From NCBI GenBank assembly GCA_030411725.1, contig MU839827.1, forward strand, positions 3,417,027 through 3,481,026: 64,000 nucleotides of DNA, given 5' to 3'. This DNA comes from Echria macrotheca (lineage: Eukaryota; Ascomycota; Sordariomycetes; Sordariales; Schizotheciaceae). How positions within the stretch are numbered: position 1 is the stretch's first letter; the number at the start of each line of letters is the position of its first letter. The notes beneath the pieces were generated by a model. It searched no databases. It worked only from the letters and a program-made list of their open reading frames with translations, and was not told where the DNA came from. Positions 11,241 to 22,800 of the stretch are shown in pieces. The translations under genes and the position numbers were made by a program.

Positions 11241-12653
11241 ATGAACAAGGGCGCTCACCATCACAGCAGCAACTCTCGGGGCAAGCGAAAGGGTAAGGGC
11301 AAGGAGAAAGATGAACCACGTCAATCGCCCGAGGTCTCGAGGCGACATTACCCACCCGGTGAAGCATACGGCTACTCGCAGGATCAACCCGATCCGGGGC
11401 ATTATCTTACGGGGGAGCATGGGGAGGGTTATACTGGCCAGTCCCAGGTCTATCACGACGAGGCCAATGGCCAATTCACTGCCAGCCACGAACAGGATTT
11501 CGGCGACGATGGCACAACGCCTTACTCGGAAACTGACGGCTCGCACTACATTTTGAGCAGCCCACAGCCTCAGTTTGGCCCGGCGTCGGGATCAATAGAC
11601 CAACCTTACGATTTCGGGCAAGATCACGGCGAACCATCCTCGTTCCAGGACGAGTGGGCCAATGACGATCGCGACCAAACTGCGGGCTATGGGCAGCCCC
11701 AGCTTCAAGGAGATCCAGATCGACCAGGTGGTGACACAGGGCTTCAAGGAGTACAGGAGAGTATGTTTGAGTTGAACCTTCAAGACGGGATCCCCGATGG
11801 TCAGCTGGGCGACCAAAGCTCGTCTCACATCCGAGGTGGGGGCGGCTACCTCGCCGAACCGCTCGAAGTTGTACCCTTATCGACATCAACGTGGGAACCT
11901 ACAGATGAGGTCGAGGACGGCACATCCAATCATGAGGACTATGGTGCCAACCAAGACCACGGATACAACGCCGCATCAGACTGGCCAGATAGCCAAGAGG
12001 ATGGGTCAAGTTACCCGTCAAGTAGTCAACACAGCGCATACCCCGATTATCAGGACAGCGAAAGATATGCCAAACCCAAGATCAAGTGTATCACACTGCA
12101 TGTCCGCCGCAAGAATACCAAGAAGCCATGGCTGACCCTTCGGGCGATGCTTGACTCGGCAAACAGCCTGGGCCCAATGATATGTCAGGAAGCCCTGGAC
12201 AAACTCGGCTTCGGGGAGAAAGACATCACCACCGGCCCCAGAACTTTTGCGACGGTCAACCAAGAGTTCGCTACCACATTTGGCGGCTTGAAGCTCAATT
12301 ACCGCCACGATGGGGGCGAGAAAGACAGGAAGAACATTTTCGACGTTGTCAATACCATCCCCGGAAAATTCGACATGATTCTCCCTTCAGAGTCATACGC
12401 TCCTGGGCCATTCTACGCTCCTGTCGACGACGACGCCGATGTCGTTGCTGCGACAATTGCGTCGTCTTCGCCCATGACAGAAGGTAGGTCTGCCTTTCCA
12501 ATACCACGTTGCACGGCGACGCTAACATCCCCGCTAGAGGAGCGACAGCTGCAAAAAGACCGGCTGCGGGAGCAGGAGGAGGAGGCGAAGGAATTGGAGC
12601 GGGAAAGACTGGCCAAGCAGGAGCAGAAGAAAAAGAATAAGAAGAAAAGGTAG
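11241..12653 (+). CDS. Disordered hypothetical protein with a retropepsin-like segment
   Basis: No named family is recognised. The first ~270 residues are low complexity: a basic GKRKGKGKEK patch, then many Gln, Tyr, Gly and Asp repeats. A folded-looking segment follows (KIKCITLHVRR...). It contains WLTLRAMLDSANS, then a hydrophobic strand-like middle, then GKFDMILPSE. That order resembles a retropepsin-like aspartyl domain (D-S/T-G flap... D-hhLG), but with DSA in place of D-S/T-G. The end is a charged helix rich in Glu/Lys (RLREQEEEAKELERE). A likely 54-nt intron (12484-12537, GTAGGT...CTAG, branch GCTAAC) gives 452 residues. Because 54 is divisible by 3, retention keeps the frame and gives 470. 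Any protease role is inference. Confidence 0.7.
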   Translation: MNKGAHHHSSNSRGKRKGKGKEKDEPRQSPEVSRRHYPPGEAYGYSQDQPDPGHYLTGEHGEGYTGQSQVYHDEANGQFTASHEQDFGDDGTTPYSETDGSHYILSSPQPQFGPASGSIDQPYDFGQDHGEPSSFQDEWANDDRDQTAGYGQPQLQGDPDRPGGDTGLQGVQESMFELNLQDGIPDGQLGDQSSSHIRGGGGYLAEPLEVVPLSTSTWEPTDEVEDGTSNHEDYGANQDHGYNAASDWPDSQEDGSSYPSSSQHSAYPDYQDSERYAKPKIKCITLHVRRKNTKKPWLTLRAMLDSANSLGPMICQEALDKLGFGEKDITTGPRTFATVNQEFATTFGGLKLNYRHDGGEKDRKNIFDVVNTIPGKFDMILPSESYAPGPFYAPVDDDADVVAATIASSSPMTEGRSAFPIPRCTATLTSPLEERQLQKDRLREQEEEAKELERERLAKQEQKKKNKKKR

Positions 12654-13296
12654 ATGTTGATGCAAGCCTACGTTTGGTTATGACCCGGCATGTCCTATCC
12701 CATTACGCGGAAGCGTGCGTCTCATTCGGGCCTTGAGACGTGTAGAGGTGTCGATACCCTTTTAGCATTGATTCTGGTCTGTTCTTTGGTTATAGTGGTC
12801 TTTCCTTGCGGTAGCAATTGAACGGGGTGCTGCCGTTAGCGCTGGTGGTCTTGCAAGTGTCCTCTGGCAGTACAGTCTAGCGTGCCCCCCAATGTCGCGG
12901 CCCTACCTACGGGCAGGGAAGGCCTGGCCTTGTGGCATGTCTACCTATGGGGCGGACGGCCTTATGAACCTTGTGGCGTTTTCCACTTGCTGATTCTGTG
13001 ACGGAGCCATTGCTGGTCTCGCGGCCATTACACCGGGGGCCGGATATGCATGTGGTACTTCGTCCTTGGTCACCCATGCTAACTGACAGCCGCTGGTCGC
13101 CCAACCACACCTGTGTCGAATGCTTCCACTCATTGGTCGGTAAAACTTATGTTGCTCCCTGTGTATGTTCGCTCCATGCCAGCGATCTGATAAACGTTGC
13201 GAGGTCGCGTTTGTGGGTTACCTTACTGGAGGAGTAGTATACTTAAGCTCTAGTTGCCACAGGTCTCTCAACGAATCACATCACATGATCGTGTTA
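12654..13296. other. Spacer before tRNA gene
   Basis: 643 bp hold the 3' UTR of the preceding gene and the upstream flank of the tRNA. No coding exon or RNA structure is evident. Confidence 0.5.
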
Positions 13297-13392
13297 GTCA
13301 CTTTGGCGGAGTGGTTAACGCGCTGCCCTGCTATCTCCGATAGTGGTCAGGCAGTTCCTTCGGGAGCGTAGGTTCGAATCCTACAGGTGACG
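13297..13392 (+). tRNA. tRNA-Ser(GCU) with a 15-nt intron
   Basis: The acceptor stem GTCACTT pairs with AGGTGAC at 13385-13391 and is followed by discriminator G. The D-arm contains GGCGGAGTGGTTAACGCG (A box). The anticodon stem CTGCC (13323-13327) pairs with GGCAG (13350-13354). The loop reads C-T-GCT-A, then an intron at 13334-13348 right after position 37, then A. A long variable arm (TTCCTTCGGGAG) marks class II tRNA-Ser, and the T-arm is GTAGG-TTCGAAT-CCTAC with a perfect B box. A T-rich Pol III terminator follows directly. It decodes AGC/AGU serine codons. Confidence 0.95.
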
Positions 13393-15287
13393 TTTATTTT
13401 TGGCTGGTGTTTGGTGCTTTTCTCAACCTCACCACATCAACATTTATTTTTTTGGTCTCATGGCATCGGTGTATAGTCAGTTCGTATAGGAGAATCAGAC
13501 TGTGCATTTATTTTTGCATATAATGGTTGTGGGGTTGTGTCATGAATTTAACGGTTCCAAAGTGATGTTTCGAAAATAAAACCATACACTTTGAGACGAA
13601 ATAATTCCCCAGCTCAACACCACCACCCAGATTACATAAAAAATATCGTCAAACACCGTCTTTTAACCAAGAGAATACGATAACACATTTTTTACGCGCC
13701 CACAGGAGCGTGGTGTAGCGCTCGACACCAGGTCGATTCGTGCTGCTGTCGTATAAGTCGAGGAATCAGCAGAAATAAAACACCTGGGCAAACGCTGGAA
13801 GGCGGAGACACACAGAAAACACCGTGGAATCACCCGTCAAGTCTACTGGAATACCCATGACAACGCTGGTGACAGGAATCACAACAACCGTCCTGCTCCG
13901 CCGAGAGAAGAAGCAAACCTGGACATCTCTGGGCTCGCGTAGAACACGACAACAAGCACCAGAAAGGGTGGAAACCAACGAAACACACACCAGAACACCA
14001 ATAGGACGCCACTCATACGATACGAACGAGTCTAGGCTTGCGGCGCCCCGCGTAGCATTATACACCGTCCCGGGACTCACAAACTACAAACAGGCCCAAA
14101 CGCAGACAACGACATGACCGACCGACGCAATACCACAGACAATACCTACACCGGGGCGACAGAAAATTCACGTACGCCAGATGGAACTACCTACATGGGG
14201 ACACATGCCTACGAGCCATGAAGAGACGAGCACAACGAGATGGCTGTAAATACACAGGCCGGGAAATAAGCCCGGGCAGAAAAGCGGATGTCCGAAAAGC
14301 AAAGCTCAGCGGATGAGATTCACAAAAGACAGAGAATGGACTATCAACCTGTCAAGAGGCAACTGTTTCGCAATGCAGTCTATAGACTAAACGGAGTCCT
14401 CGCATCGGTCGAACTAATCTACACAGCCGGCCATGCCGAACACACCACCAAGCATTGCCCAAGACAGCGCACACAAGTGACCGCACCAATAGTGATTAAA
14501 CCGACCCAGAGGGGCTAACAGTCAGGGAACTTTCCAACACGGGGAAACCAAAACTACGAGCAACCAGACTAGGTCTATACGACGAGTTCGCGCCGGTCAC
14601 TTGACCATCAGACCAAGGTGCGGGAATCTGGAGACTGGATGGCCGATTATCGAGAACGGACGTCCCGCGTCGCTACAACCATCGAACGGTATAACTCAGC
14701 CTCGATGAAATCGAAGCATATCCCACGCCTATAGTACGGATGGACTTACGGCCACCCACACACGGACGAGATGGACGTCAACACCATAGTACGGATGAGC
14801 ACAGCAGAACATCAAGAGCGCAATATATCCCAGACTCCCGGCTCCCAAGACTTACCGTAGAGTGAACACGTGAACGATGAGTCAAGAAGGGAACAAGCCG
14901 GACTGGCAGCACTCGCCCCCACAACACAACACAACACAGCCCGCCGAGGCCGACAGAACACGAAGGACCACAACAAGTCCAAATCAGGCAAGATAAACAA
15001 GACGCGTCAGACACATCACGGCAAAACAGAAGCAAGCGAGATTGAGTTCAAAGCGCCCTCCAGAACGGCGGAGGGACATCAATTATGTGATATCGCTGCC
15101 CAAAATGTAGAACACCCATTGACCCCAGCAGCCCCGCCGTATGATACAGTTAAAAAGACCCGATTGTGACCCCGATAATACTCTGCAGAAAAAAGACCAT
15201 TTCCCATGAGTCGTGACAAAAAACCCAGAAGCCGCCCAAAACCCCGCCGCCACCGTGTTGTTGTGATTTTCGAAAGAAATGACGCGC
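13393..15287. other. Gene-less spacer between tRNA and H4, partly strongly strand-asymmetric
   Basis: No intact gene is supported. The first 350 bases are T-rich, then composition switches abruptly. From about 13801 to 15060 the plus strand is T-poor: I counted 162 T in 1,260 nt, about 13 percent, while A is around a third in the rows I counted. Open frames of up to ~100 codons appear because of this bias but show no family motif. The last ~120 bases should be the H4 3' UTR. A decayed retroelement is possible but unproven. Confidence 0.6.
13801..15060 (+). other. A-rich, T-poor strand-asymmetric tract
   Basis: Counting by hand gives 162 T in 1,260 nt; sampled rows hold 14 to 26 A per 60. The onset is abrupt, after a T-rich stretch following the tRNA terminator. 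The bias persists through all sub-blocks, so it is not a simple repeat. It is not RIP-like, which would raise both A and T. Retroelement sense strands are often A-rich, so a decayed element next to the tRNA gene is one reading; a purine-biased transcript is another. Confidence 0.55.
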
Positions 15288-15661
15288 TTAACCGCCGAAG
15301 CCGTAGAGGGTGCGGCCTTGTCGCTTAAGGGCATAGACGACGTCGAGCGACGTGACCGTCTTGCGCTTGGCGTGCTCAGTGTACGTGACGGCGTCGCGGA
15401 TGACGCCCTCGAGGAAGGACTTGAGCACACCGCGCGTCTCCTCGTAGATCATGGCCGAGATACGCTTGACACCGCCACGACGCGCGAGACGGCGGATGGC
15501 GGGCTTGGTGATGCCCTGGATGTTGTCGCGAAGAATCTTCCTGTGGCGCTTGGCACCGCCCTTGCCGAGGCCCTTGCCGCCCTTGCCGCCTAGAGGAGAA
15601 GAGTTAGGATGCGGGACTAATAGAGTGTAGTTGCATCGAGATGATACTTACGTCCAGTCAT
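15288..15661 (-). CDS. H4: Histone H4
   Basis: Core nucleosomal histone of 103 residues. Exon 1 (15661-15652) is only 10 nt: it encodes M-T-G and the first base of R. A 62-nt intron (GTAAGT...CTAG, branch CTAAC) follows, then exon 2 (15589-15288). The spliced start is [20 protein letters not shown], with the modifiable lysines. DNIQGITKPAIRRLARRGG and the C-terminal TLYGFGG are canonical. The N-terminal tail was recoverable only by splicing. The gene is divergent from H3, the usual Neurospora-like pairing. An S-phase promoter element shared with H3 is described separately. Confidence 0.98.
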
Positions 15662-17226
15662 GTTGATGGGTAAGGGGATGGAAGTGTGGGTTTGGTGTTG
15701 TGTGTGTGGTGTGGGCTGATGAGGCTGAAGCAGAGAGCGAGTTGGGTCGGGAAGTGTTTGGGGGGAAGTGAACGTGGGGAAGGGCAGCGGGTTTTAAGTA
15801 GGGGCGGACGCGCTTTGGCGGGGGTGCAAGGCAGCTGGAAATCAGAAATGCCAAAAAGACCCCCCAGATCAGATCAGTGATTTCTTTGGTCTGATTTTCC
15901 CAAGGCGCAGGGAAAAGGCAGCCCGCCCTTGCAGGGGTTTGCGCAGGTGGAACCTCTCTTCCCGCACCGCGGGCGAACCCAACCCCACACATGGCCGTGG
16001 CATTTTTTTAACACTCGAGCGATGGCACGAATTTTCATTGGCTGGATTCGCCGTCAAAATAAGACTCACGCTAACCAGCACGCAAACAAAACCGTTCCCC
16101 GGCTCATCAGAACAGAAAGTTGCCCCTCCATGCACGCACACACGCTCGAGACACGGATCCACACCGTGATTGAGGGTCAGTCGCGCCCGACCGAGATCCG
16201 CTCTGCACCGCGACTTCTTGTGGTTGCACGCGTTTGGGAGGCGGGTGCCCGGGCTGCAAGTGTCTTCGGCATCGTCTCGGAACACACGGTTGTGTTCCAG
16301 GCACCCGTGAGCATCCACACACTGTCGGGAGTGTGGGCTGGATTACATCATCGCTCTCTGGTCCAGCTGACCAACGCATTCTCTTTGCCGTCTCGACGCG
16401 TCCATGTATATCTTCCCCGGAATTCACGTTTGGATGAAGACCTTGTAGTGTAGACAGTGCTCGTATCGGCGAGCGAGCGAGTCGTGGTCAAAAGGCCTAA
16501 CCATGTTGGAACTGTCGTTTCAGCGTCGGAACGTGCCCCGCCGCCGCCAAAGACTGACAGCAGTCATCCGCACATTTGGCATGGCATAAGAGCTTTCTTA
16601 GAAGCCACTTGCATAGTTAGCCTAGGAACCATCACCAGGCAGTCTGACTCTACTCTAGTGTAAAATTTGACATATTTGCCACTGCAGGCAGTCTGCCATC
16701 TGAAGAGCAGCACCATCTCACTCACATCTGCGCGGTTGCGACATCTCAAACGGTACGTATCTTATCAGGGATGGACTTGCGGCACGTCAGGCGGCTAGCC
16801 AAGCGAATCCTAGCGGTGGCCCATGCACAGCTACTGATTTTTTGCAGCCAATAGAAATTGGCAAAATTGGGGCAAGAGAGTGCAACAGCCAAAAACACAG
16901 CCAAACCAAGGGCGGTTTTGCCAGCACAAACCGACCCCCATTATCCCCTGCAAAGCGACCCCAGTTTTTGCAGCGCGCATCAACAAAAAAAGTAGGCGCA
17001 ATCAAGCCCAGCCCGCACACACACAAAATTCCGCACCCAGCCTAATCAGCCGGCAACGTGACTCCAGCTGCAGCCTACTTAAACCTCGCACCCCCCACCT
17101 CTTGCTTTCCTCTTTCAACTCACACCACCACACCCAGCCATCTCCGCAACTCCATCAAAACATCGCGCTTTTTCGCGTCGCACCATCAAACCACTTCATC
17201 AAAAGTCATCAAGACAATCATTCGCA
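15662..17226. promoter_or_regulatory. Divergent H4-H3 intergenic promoter
   Basis: 1.57 kb lie between the start codons. A CTACTTAAA element precedes both genes at similar distances: on the minus strand at about 15791-15801 for H4 and on the plus strand at 17076-17084 for H3, roughly 130-150 nt before each ATG. CCAAT boxes occur as ATTGG at 16037-16041 and CCAAT at 16848-16852. No additional gene is supported inside. Confidence 0.6.
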
Positions 17227-17747
17227 ATGGCTCGTACCAAGCAGACTGCCCGCAAGTCGACTGGTGGCAAGGCGCCCCGCAAGCAGCTCGCCTCCAAGGC
17301 CGCTCGCAAGTCGGCCCCGTCGACCGGTGGCGTCAAGAAGCCCCATCGCTATAAGCCCGGTACCGTCGCTCTCCGTGAGATTCGTCGCTACCAGAAGTCG
17401 ACTGAGCTCCTGATCCGCAAGCTCCCCTTCCAGCGTCTGGTAAGTTTATCTCCGACCGTGTTGTCTGCGACCCCGCATCGCTAACTCAATTGCCCACAGG
17501 TTCGTGAAATTGCCCAGGACTTCAAGTCGGATCTCCGCTTCCAGTCTTCGGCCATCGGCGCCCTCCAGGAGTCGGTCGAGTCTTACCTCGTCTCGCTCTT
17601 CGAGGACACCAACCTGTGCGCTATCCACGCTAAGCGTGTCACCATCCAATCGGTAAGCACTTATGATCATTCATCACAAACAATCACTAACAACCTCTGC
17701 AGAAGGACATCCAGCTCGCTCGTCGTCTCCGTGGTGAGCGCAACTAA
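17227..17747 (+). CDS. H3: Histone H3
   Basis: Core histone of 136 codons including Met. There are three exons, 17227-17439, 17500-17652 and 17703-17747, with introns of 60 and 50 nt in phase 0. The tail MARTKQTARKSTGGKAPRKQ carries the K4, K9, K14 and K18 sites. The fold follows through ELLIRKLPFQRL|VREIAQDFK and ends DIQLARRLRGERN. The pattern RFQSSAIGALQE is that of the canonical fungal H3, not CENP-A: there is no long divergent tail or loop-1 insertion. It is transcribed away from H4. Confidence 0.98.
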
Positions 17748-18053
17748 ACATGTCTCTTCTGGTCTGGGTTGGGGAGCTGGGGTTTCGGTCATGACTTTCA
17801 CACATACTCTGGGAATGCTTTGAATTGACGAGGGGATCATCCACGGCAAATGGGTCGGCGTTTTTGCGATGGGTTTATGCTTGTACATTACAGGACACAG
17901 CGGTGGCCACGGGTGCCGTTAATACCACGGCGGAAATGAAATGATCACAAACAAGACGCGTCCCACTGCTTGATTTTGTTTGCTATGCTTGATTTGGAGG
18001 GTTTCGCGTCGCGTCTGGTAAACAGAACAGCTTCTAGCGTAGTCGTAGGCAAT
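17748..18053. other. Convergent 3' spacer H3 / GST-kappa
   Basis: 306 bp separate the two stop codons. They should contain both 3' UTRs. I see no gene here. Confidence 0.6.
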
Positions 18054-19584
18054 TTACAGAACAGCTCTCCATCCCGTCTTGGCCAGTCCCTTGGTCCTGT
18101 CGAGTCCCAGGAACTGGACGACCTGTCCGATGTGATCCACGCCCCAGAAGCCCTCGGTCTGTCCGTCGGTGTTGGTGCACACCATCCACGGCAGCCCAAA
18201 GGCGCCATCCTCAAAAGCCTTGTCGGTGTTTTGGATGAGCGTCTGCTTGCCCGTCGTAGCCGCATCGGCGAGGACTGTTGGCGTTGTTAATATGTGCCTT
18301 ACCTCGGGAAGAAAAAAAAGGGAAAAAAAGGGGGAAAAAAAAAGAGAGAAAACAAAAAAGAAAAGAGAGAGAGAGAGAGAAGGAGAGAAGATAAAAAAAA
18401 CGTACTAGAAGCCGCCCTCTCCCCCCCAAAAATGTCCGTCAAAGCATCACGCAGGACATCGGGCCTGTGAAGCGGGACGTTCTCGACCCAGTACTTTCTG
18501 AAGAGGATGTCCAGTGTCTTGGTCAGGTCTGTTGGCGGCAGAGAAGCGAGGGCGCGGCCTATGGGGAGGGTGTTGGCGGGGAAGTCGGCGGGGAGGGTGG
18601 GCGAGATGGGGATGTTGAATGTTTTCGCCCAGCGTGTGCGTTCTTGGGATATCCATTTGTCTTTGTCTTTTTTTTATTTTTATTTTTATTAGCTCTTTTC
18701 TGTTTTTGTGTGTATTGTGTGTTGTTTGTTGGGTGTGTTGTGTTTGGGGGGGGTGGTGGTGGTGGTATGTGTTGAGAGGGCTGGTGATGACGGTGATGGT
18801 GGTGGTATTTGTGTTGAGGGGCTGGTGATGATGATGATGATGATGGTGGTGATGGTGGTGATGATGGGTTGAAGAAGGTTGAGTCTCTCACAATCCACAA
18901 CCCTACTACCTAGGTATCTGGATAGACAGAGAGAGATAGGACACAAGCCAAACCAAAAGGGTAGACTGTAACGTGGGTATTCGACGTTCACACTTTCTCA
19001 GGAGAAGCAACAAGAAAAGAAAAAAAAAAATACATACTCTTGATACGGATAGGCGCCGTATTTCCACACTACGGCGAACGACAAAAGATATTAGCGAATC
19101 GATCCCTCACCGCCCTCCCCCCGTCACATTCACACCATCCAAGTCTCTCATCTGTCTGTTCTGTTCCGGTCTCCGTATCTCTTCTCTTCTTGGGCGTGTG
19201 TGTGTGTATATCCCCCCAATTCCCCAATTCCATTTCCCACAGGCGAACGTTCGGATGATCAGGTACTTCCCCGTACACAGGGGTTTCTCTCTCCCAAAAA
19301 AATAGGGGGTCGGGGGTGTCCAATACATACCTTATTCATCAACCCGCCCAGAAAGATGGGCACATACGTGACTTCGCAGTCCTTGAACACCGGGTCGTGC
19401 TGTAGTTCCCATGCGGAAATGCATGTCAGCATTTGGTCGCTCATGCAACAACCACTCACGATATCCGTCTTCCATGTCCGCATGCAATAGGATGATAAAA
19501 ACAACTCACACGTAACAGGTAATAAGCCTCGTACGAGAACGGGCTGACAACGTCAACGTACATCAGAATCTTGGGCCTGGCCAT
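18054..19584 (-). CDS. Glutathione S-transferase kappa (DsbA-fold, GSTK1-like)
   Basis: Thioredoxin/DsbA-fold glutathione transferase of mitochondria or peroxisomes. Five exons: 19584-19510, 19399-19331, 19068-19038, 18666-18406 and 18274-18054, giving 218 residues with all phases consistent. It starts MARPKILMYVDVVSPFSYEAY; the VDVVSPFSY block is the kappa-class active-site region with the catalytic Ser. Next come VPIFLGGLMN, the spliced CGNTAPIRIKNKDKW, and the C-terminal GAFGLPWMV and TEGFWGVDHIGQVVQFLGL, the kappa hallmarks. The 371-nt third intron is unusually long for this window, full of simple repeats, and ends in AAG instead of CAG/TAG. The gene is easily missed because its longest exon is 261 nt. 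Confidence 0.9.
18667..18872. repeat. Simple-repeat block inside the GST-kappa intron 3
   Basis: The 3' half of the intron holds T-rich ATTTTT runs, a TGTGT stretch and imperfect GGT/GAT trinucleotide repeats (about 18746-18870 on the plus strand). It lies wholly between exons 3 and 4, so it is spliced out. Length variation here would not change the protein. Confidence 0.75.
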
Positions 19585-19892
19585 GTTGACGATTCCGCGG
19601 GATACCCGTTGTCGCTAATATTCGGCGCTTCGTTCACTCACAGAGATAGCTGCAAATGCTTCAACTTAATCTTGCGGCTACAAACAATCGACGCCTTCCA
19701 ATCTGGCGGCAACCCAAAATATATAACCGAGCCCTCTGCCACCGCCCGGTTGTCTTGACCCAGCCAGACCGAGGCCAAATAAACCCCGCTTCGCTGCGGG
19801 GAGACTGGGTCTTTGTCCAACATCTGCTCCGCAATGCATCCCCCTACACCGACAGTGCGCCATGTACAAAACATGAATATCCCACGACCTGC
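19585..19892. other. Spacer between RPA190 stop and GST-kappa start
   Basis: 308 bp contain the RPA190 3' UTR and the GST-kappa promoter; both genes run on the minus strand. No coding exon is visible. Confidence 0.55.
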
Positions 19893-22800
19893 TCACCCAA
19901 AAATTGACTGGTGCTCCGTCGGTACCTTGGTAAACAGGTCAAATGAACCTGTGCCGACCGTTCCTAGCTTTCCAACCACCAACCTGCTCGAGGGCGTCGC
20001 GAGAGCGTCCCAGTCGCCATCCAGCACCGCGTCCTTGAGGAAACCGACTGTCGTTTCTGTCACGTGTTAGCATCCGCAAGACACTTCCCCAGAAAAAACA
20101 TACCGTAGCTCATCTTGGTGAACGGGCTCACGTTGCTCGTCAGCCCGATGCGGTTGAAGGGCGTGTAGCCGCCGCTCCGCGTCATGTAGTCGCCAATCAG
20201 GTTGAGATGGCGCACATCCACCCCGATACCGTGGCCCTTGAACACATCGCCGAGCTCCTTGACGACGTTGTTGCGTGCCGCTTCGACACCATACACCTCG
20301 AGAACCTGCGCAGTGTCGTTCGTGATGATCCTGTTGGGGTTGATATAGTCGCCATACTGCTGCATCGCCCGGAGGTTGGCACCCTCCGTGTGCACTACCT
20401 TGGTCTCCTCATTGTCCCCTGTCCGAGGATTCTTGATCTTCTCGTTACTGACGAACGTGGCCTTGCCCAGTCCTTGGATCTGCTGGATCAGCGCCTTCTT
20501 GACGGCCTGCGTGACCATGTTGAGCATGAGAATCTTGGGCATCGAAACGTCGTACTCCAGCAGGAGCTCAACCCATTCGCCACCCACTTCATCGGCCCTG
20601 AACCGGGCCACCGCCTCGTTCTTGTTCTTGACGTTGGCTTCTCGTGACCTGGCAAGGAAGTCGTTTGCGCTCTCTCCGTCCCGGCGCATGTCTTCGGGTT
20701 CCGGGCTTCCGCTGTACCCCTCGTCGACAAAGCCTTGCCTTTCCTCATCCTCCTCATCATCGCTGTCGACCTCCATCCGATCCATTTGCTTCTGGATAGC
20801 ATCGTCGTCATCGTCGTTCGGACCGTACGAGACAGCCTCTGATCGGTTGGCCCTGGCCTTGGCATTGGTGGCATCGTCATCGCCACCGTCATCATCATCG
20901 TCGTCGTCCTCGTTCGCCGGCGCCGCACCCTCCCGTTCGGGCCTCGCCATCTCCACGGTACCAACCTTGACGCCAACCTCGGCGGGGGAGCCGCTTTGGT
21001 TGGCTCTCTTCTTGATCTCTTTACGGACGAAGCCGACGAGCAACGGGACGAACTTCTTCTCGACGGTGGCCAGTACGTCTTCCTTGCTGATGGCATACGT
21101 CGATCTGTATTCTTTCTCGGGAAAGAATTTGAGCCTGATCTGGTACGTCTTGGCTACCGAGTAAGAGATACCGCGGTCGACGCGCTCCCGAACCGACACC
21201 TCCTTCGTGACGTCGGCTAGAGGTAGAATGCTGATTGACTTGGCGAACTGCTCTCCATCCTCGTTGCTCAGCTCTTCGTTGAGGACCAGCGTCATGGACG
21301 GGGTCGAGATGTTGGCACTGGCCGTCATCAGGATTTCACGGAGACGAGGGATACCCAGAGTGACGTTCTTCGCTGAATGACCGGCCAAATGGAAAGTGTT
21401 GAGCGTCATCTGTGTCGACGGCTCTCCGATGGACTGGCCGGCGACGATTCCGACCGCCTCGCCCGGCTCGACCAGAGACTTGATGTATTTGGCTGCAAGC
21501 ACCTTCTCTGCTGTCTTCTTGTTTACCAAACCCGACTCGCCACTCCCGGCCTTCTTGTCTTTGATCAGCCCGTCCTTGTTATTCTTGACGTAGTCCATCA
21601 TCTTGGTGAAGAACTTTTCTGATGTCGCAAAGGCAAAAGCGGTGGGCGGGAGCTCCGAGGCCACAGGGTCGCGTGGTTTCCGGGTGGCGCTCGACTTGAT
21701 GGCCGACTTCATGAGCTTGATAATTTCATCTCGGTGTTCGAACAACTTTTGCGTTCCGTCCTCCCGGTAACGGATCTGGGCGAGCTGTGATTCCAGGTTG
21801 CGCAGGACGAACTCGAAGTCGGTGAGATATTTCTGTTTGGAGATGTCGATACCGTCTTCTCCGTACAGAAACTGCACAACAGAGCCGTCAGAGTCCCTGA
21901 CTGTCGAGTCGTACGAGACTTTGAGGCCCTCCATGCCCTTGATCAAGCATCTCTGGAGGTACCCGGAGCGCGCTGTCTTGACAGCGGTATCAATGAGACC
22001 TTCACGACCAGCCATGTGATGGAAGTAGTACTCCTGCGGCGTGATTCCTGTCAAGAAACGACTAACGATGTAACCTCCGGCCCTCACGTCCGTATCATAC
22101 GGCTTGAAGCTCGGCAGCGTCTTTCCGCTGACCATCACGGGGACACGCCTGCCTTCGAGGACCTGTTGGCCCAGGTTGCATGAGATCAGGTTGGCATTGA
22201 CGGAGCTACCCTTGGCTCCGGACGTCGTCATGGCCTGCATGTGATTTTTAGGGAACTGCTTTTCCAGACCGGCGGGAAGGCACAGCGCTGTGATCTCGCT
22301 CGACAGATCTTTGGACCGTTGGTTCATGAGCAGATCGAGATTTTCGAGCTTCTTGTCGTCTCTCGTGACCTCTTCGAGGCGCTCCAGAAGCAAGGGATCG
22401 CCCGCGCCGGGCTTCTGCTCCTCGAGCGACACGTATTTGGCCGCTACCTCGAGGCCGATACTCGCCGCCTCCTGGATCTTTTTCTTCCTGTCCTCCTCTC
22501 CCTTGGCTGTGAGCCGCAGATCATCCATACCGCAAGTGAAGGCCACCATGGCGAGATACCGAGTGAGCAGCCGTCCCATGCAGCTAAGAAGTTTGGCGGC
22601 AACCGAGTGACCGTAGACCTCGTGAACGGAGTGAATAAAACCGCCGCTGCTTGGACCCAGATGGGACTTGTCCAGAATTCCGGAAACGAATTCACCATCG
22701 CGGATCATGACCTGCCCCTCCTCAACGGCCCAACCCCAAGAACGACCCGGGAGCTTGCACTTGCCGTTCATCCATAGGTCTCCCGCATCTACAGGCCTGA

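Noticed and set aside
14521..14610. YDEFAPV peptide resembling a Copia RT block
   Set aside because: A stop follows two codons later and no other RT motif is in any frame. Probably chance in biased sequence.
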